Source of the DNA: Fidelibacterota bacterium
GTDB taxonomy: Bacteria > Marinisomatota > Marinisomatia > Marinisomatales > UBA1611
NCBI GenBank assembly: GCA_002694025.1
Contig: NZKX01000137.1
Span: 1-6,850, forward strand
Direction of reading: 5' to 3'
Length of the DNA: 6,850 nucleotides
Shown here: positions 6,072 through 6,850 of the stretch, piece after piece
Numbering within the stretch: position 1 is the first letter of the stretch
How the letters are laid out: each line of letters begins with the position of its first letter
Notes under the pieces: model-generated
Told to the model about the DNA's origin: nothing
Database searches by the model: none
Seen by the model: only the letters and a program-made list of their open reading frames with translations
Position numbers and translations under genes: made by a program

Positions 6072-6850
6072 TTAAAATGATAAAAATGCATAGATCGTAT
6101 ATTTATCACTAGGCTCGTGGATGGAATCAATCTTTTGAATTTTGAGCTTAACTACATTAACTAAATGCTTTATTGAAGCAAAATTAAAAATAGTATTGTG
6201 CTCTATATAAAATTCTTCTCTATTTATGAATCCCCCATTTTTTGATGAATTATAACCATCTGGAATTTCTATGTAAATACAACCTTGAGGTTTAAGCAAA
6301 GATTTTGCTTTTAGTAGAATTCCTAACGGATTTTTTACGTGCTCTAGGACCTTATTTAAAGTGATTAAATCAAATGATTTAGTAAAAATGAATTCGTCAA
6401 ATCTGCCTTTGAAAGCATTCTCAATTCCTACATAGTTTTTGGCGTGAGCGACTGCTTCAGCGCTTGGATCTATGCATGTTAAATCATTAAAATATTTCTT
6501 TAGCTCTGCCAAGAACACACATAAACCACTCCCAATATCTAACACCTTTAAATCTTTTTTAAATTTAGAATTTGTTATAAAATATTTATTTATCCTATCA
6601 ACCCTTTGTTTATTATCAGATTTTTTGTAGGGAAGAGACATTATTTTATCAAAATGTTCGCTAAGTTTATTTTCATATGTTCTACTATTATAATTTTTAT
6701 CATATAAATGATCTAAATCGAAATCATGCTGATTTGCAAATATACCGCATGTTTTACACTCAGTTATAACTCGTTTATACTCATTAATGGGTATTAAAAA
6801 ATCAGTTTCTTTGACAGGTTTAGAAAATAATTCCTCTTTCACCTCCAAAT
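6072..6850 (-). CDS. Class I SAM-dependent methyltransferase with N-terminal Cys motif (5' end outside window)
   Basis: This is a cytoplasmic methyltransferase, probably acting on a sugar or another small intermediate of surface-glycan synthesis; the substrate cannot be read from sequence. Counting from the TTG codon at 6848, motif I VLDIGSGLC lies at 102-110, an acidic strand end CIDPSAEA at 125-132 (Asp127 should bind the SAM ribose), motif FDLITLNKVLEHVKNP at 159-174, and a strand IYIEIPDG at 191-198. A CKTC pair at 31-34 looks like the second half of a four-cysteine zinc site found in related sugar methyltransferases; the first pair would be outside the window. A start at TTG 6848 cannot be excluded, but the missing CxxC and the open frame to the edge favour truncation by roughly ten or more residues. 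The gene is convergent with its left neighbour, 58 bases away. Confidence 0.88.
   Translation of the reverse strand, partial: LEVKEELFSKPVKETDFLIPINEYKRVITECKTCGIFANQHDFDLDHLYDKNYNSRTYENKLSEHFDKIMSLPYKKSDNKQRVDRINKYFITNSKFKKDLKVLDIGSGLCVFLAELKKYFNDLTCIDPSAEAVAHAKNYVGIENAFKGRFDEFIFTKSFDLITLNKVLEHVKNPLGILLKAKSLLKPQGCIYIEIPDGYNSSKNGGFINREEFYIEHNTIFNFASIKHLVNVVKLKIQKIDSIHEPSDKYTIYAFLSF

Overview
The window is strongly AT-rich and bacterial, and all reading frames fit the standard bacterial code. Secreted and outer-membrane-type proteins point to a Gram-negative cell: a periplasmic SLBB protein, a predicted outer-membrane beta-barrel, and a chain-length regulator fused to a tyrosine kinase. Low GC, a nickel superoxide dismutase of the HCQIPCGIY type and Lys/Asn/Ile-rich glycan genes suggest a marine, free-living lineage. 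The FCB side, for example Fidelibacterota (Marinimicrobia/SAR406), is plausible, but this is an impression and not a demonstrated assignment.

Left block (1-4289, all minus strand). Transcription runs from right to left. First comes a predicted signal-peptide-bearing beta-barrel protein (4289-3306). After a 152-base gap (to the preferred start) that holds two inverted repeats and a possible promoter come three genes of a surface-polysaccharide export and regulation module: a PHP-type protein-tyrosine phosphatase of the CpsB/CapC/YwqE family, a short SLBB-domain protein, and a Wzz/Wzc-type polysaccharide co-polymerase with a C-terminal BY-kinase domain. The last gene is cut by the left edge just after its Walker A motif. 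It starts inside the stop codon of the SLBB gene (ATGA overlap), so the two are probably translationally coupled. The kinase and phosphatase would form the phosphorylation cycle that tunes polymer length and export.

Middle (4290-4971). A 208-base divergent intergenic region leads to a plus-strand sodN encoding nickel superoxide dismutase. Its nickel hook lies directly after a hydrophobic leader that looks like a Sec signal peptide, so simple signal-peptide cleavage could expose the His-1 ligand and send the enzyme to the periplasm. No sodX maturation protease follows it.

Right block (4972-6850). A plus-strand, lysine-rich protein of unknown function, possibly a GT-B-like glycan enzyme, starts at TTG. 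It converges with a minus-strand SAM-dependent methyltransferase whose N-terminus lies beyond the right edge. Both look like surface-glycan biosynthesis genes. The window is therefore probably the edge of a capsule, exopolysaccharide or O-antigen locus with sodN embedded in it. I found no tRNA, rRNA, CRISPR array, insertion sequence or complete mobile element.
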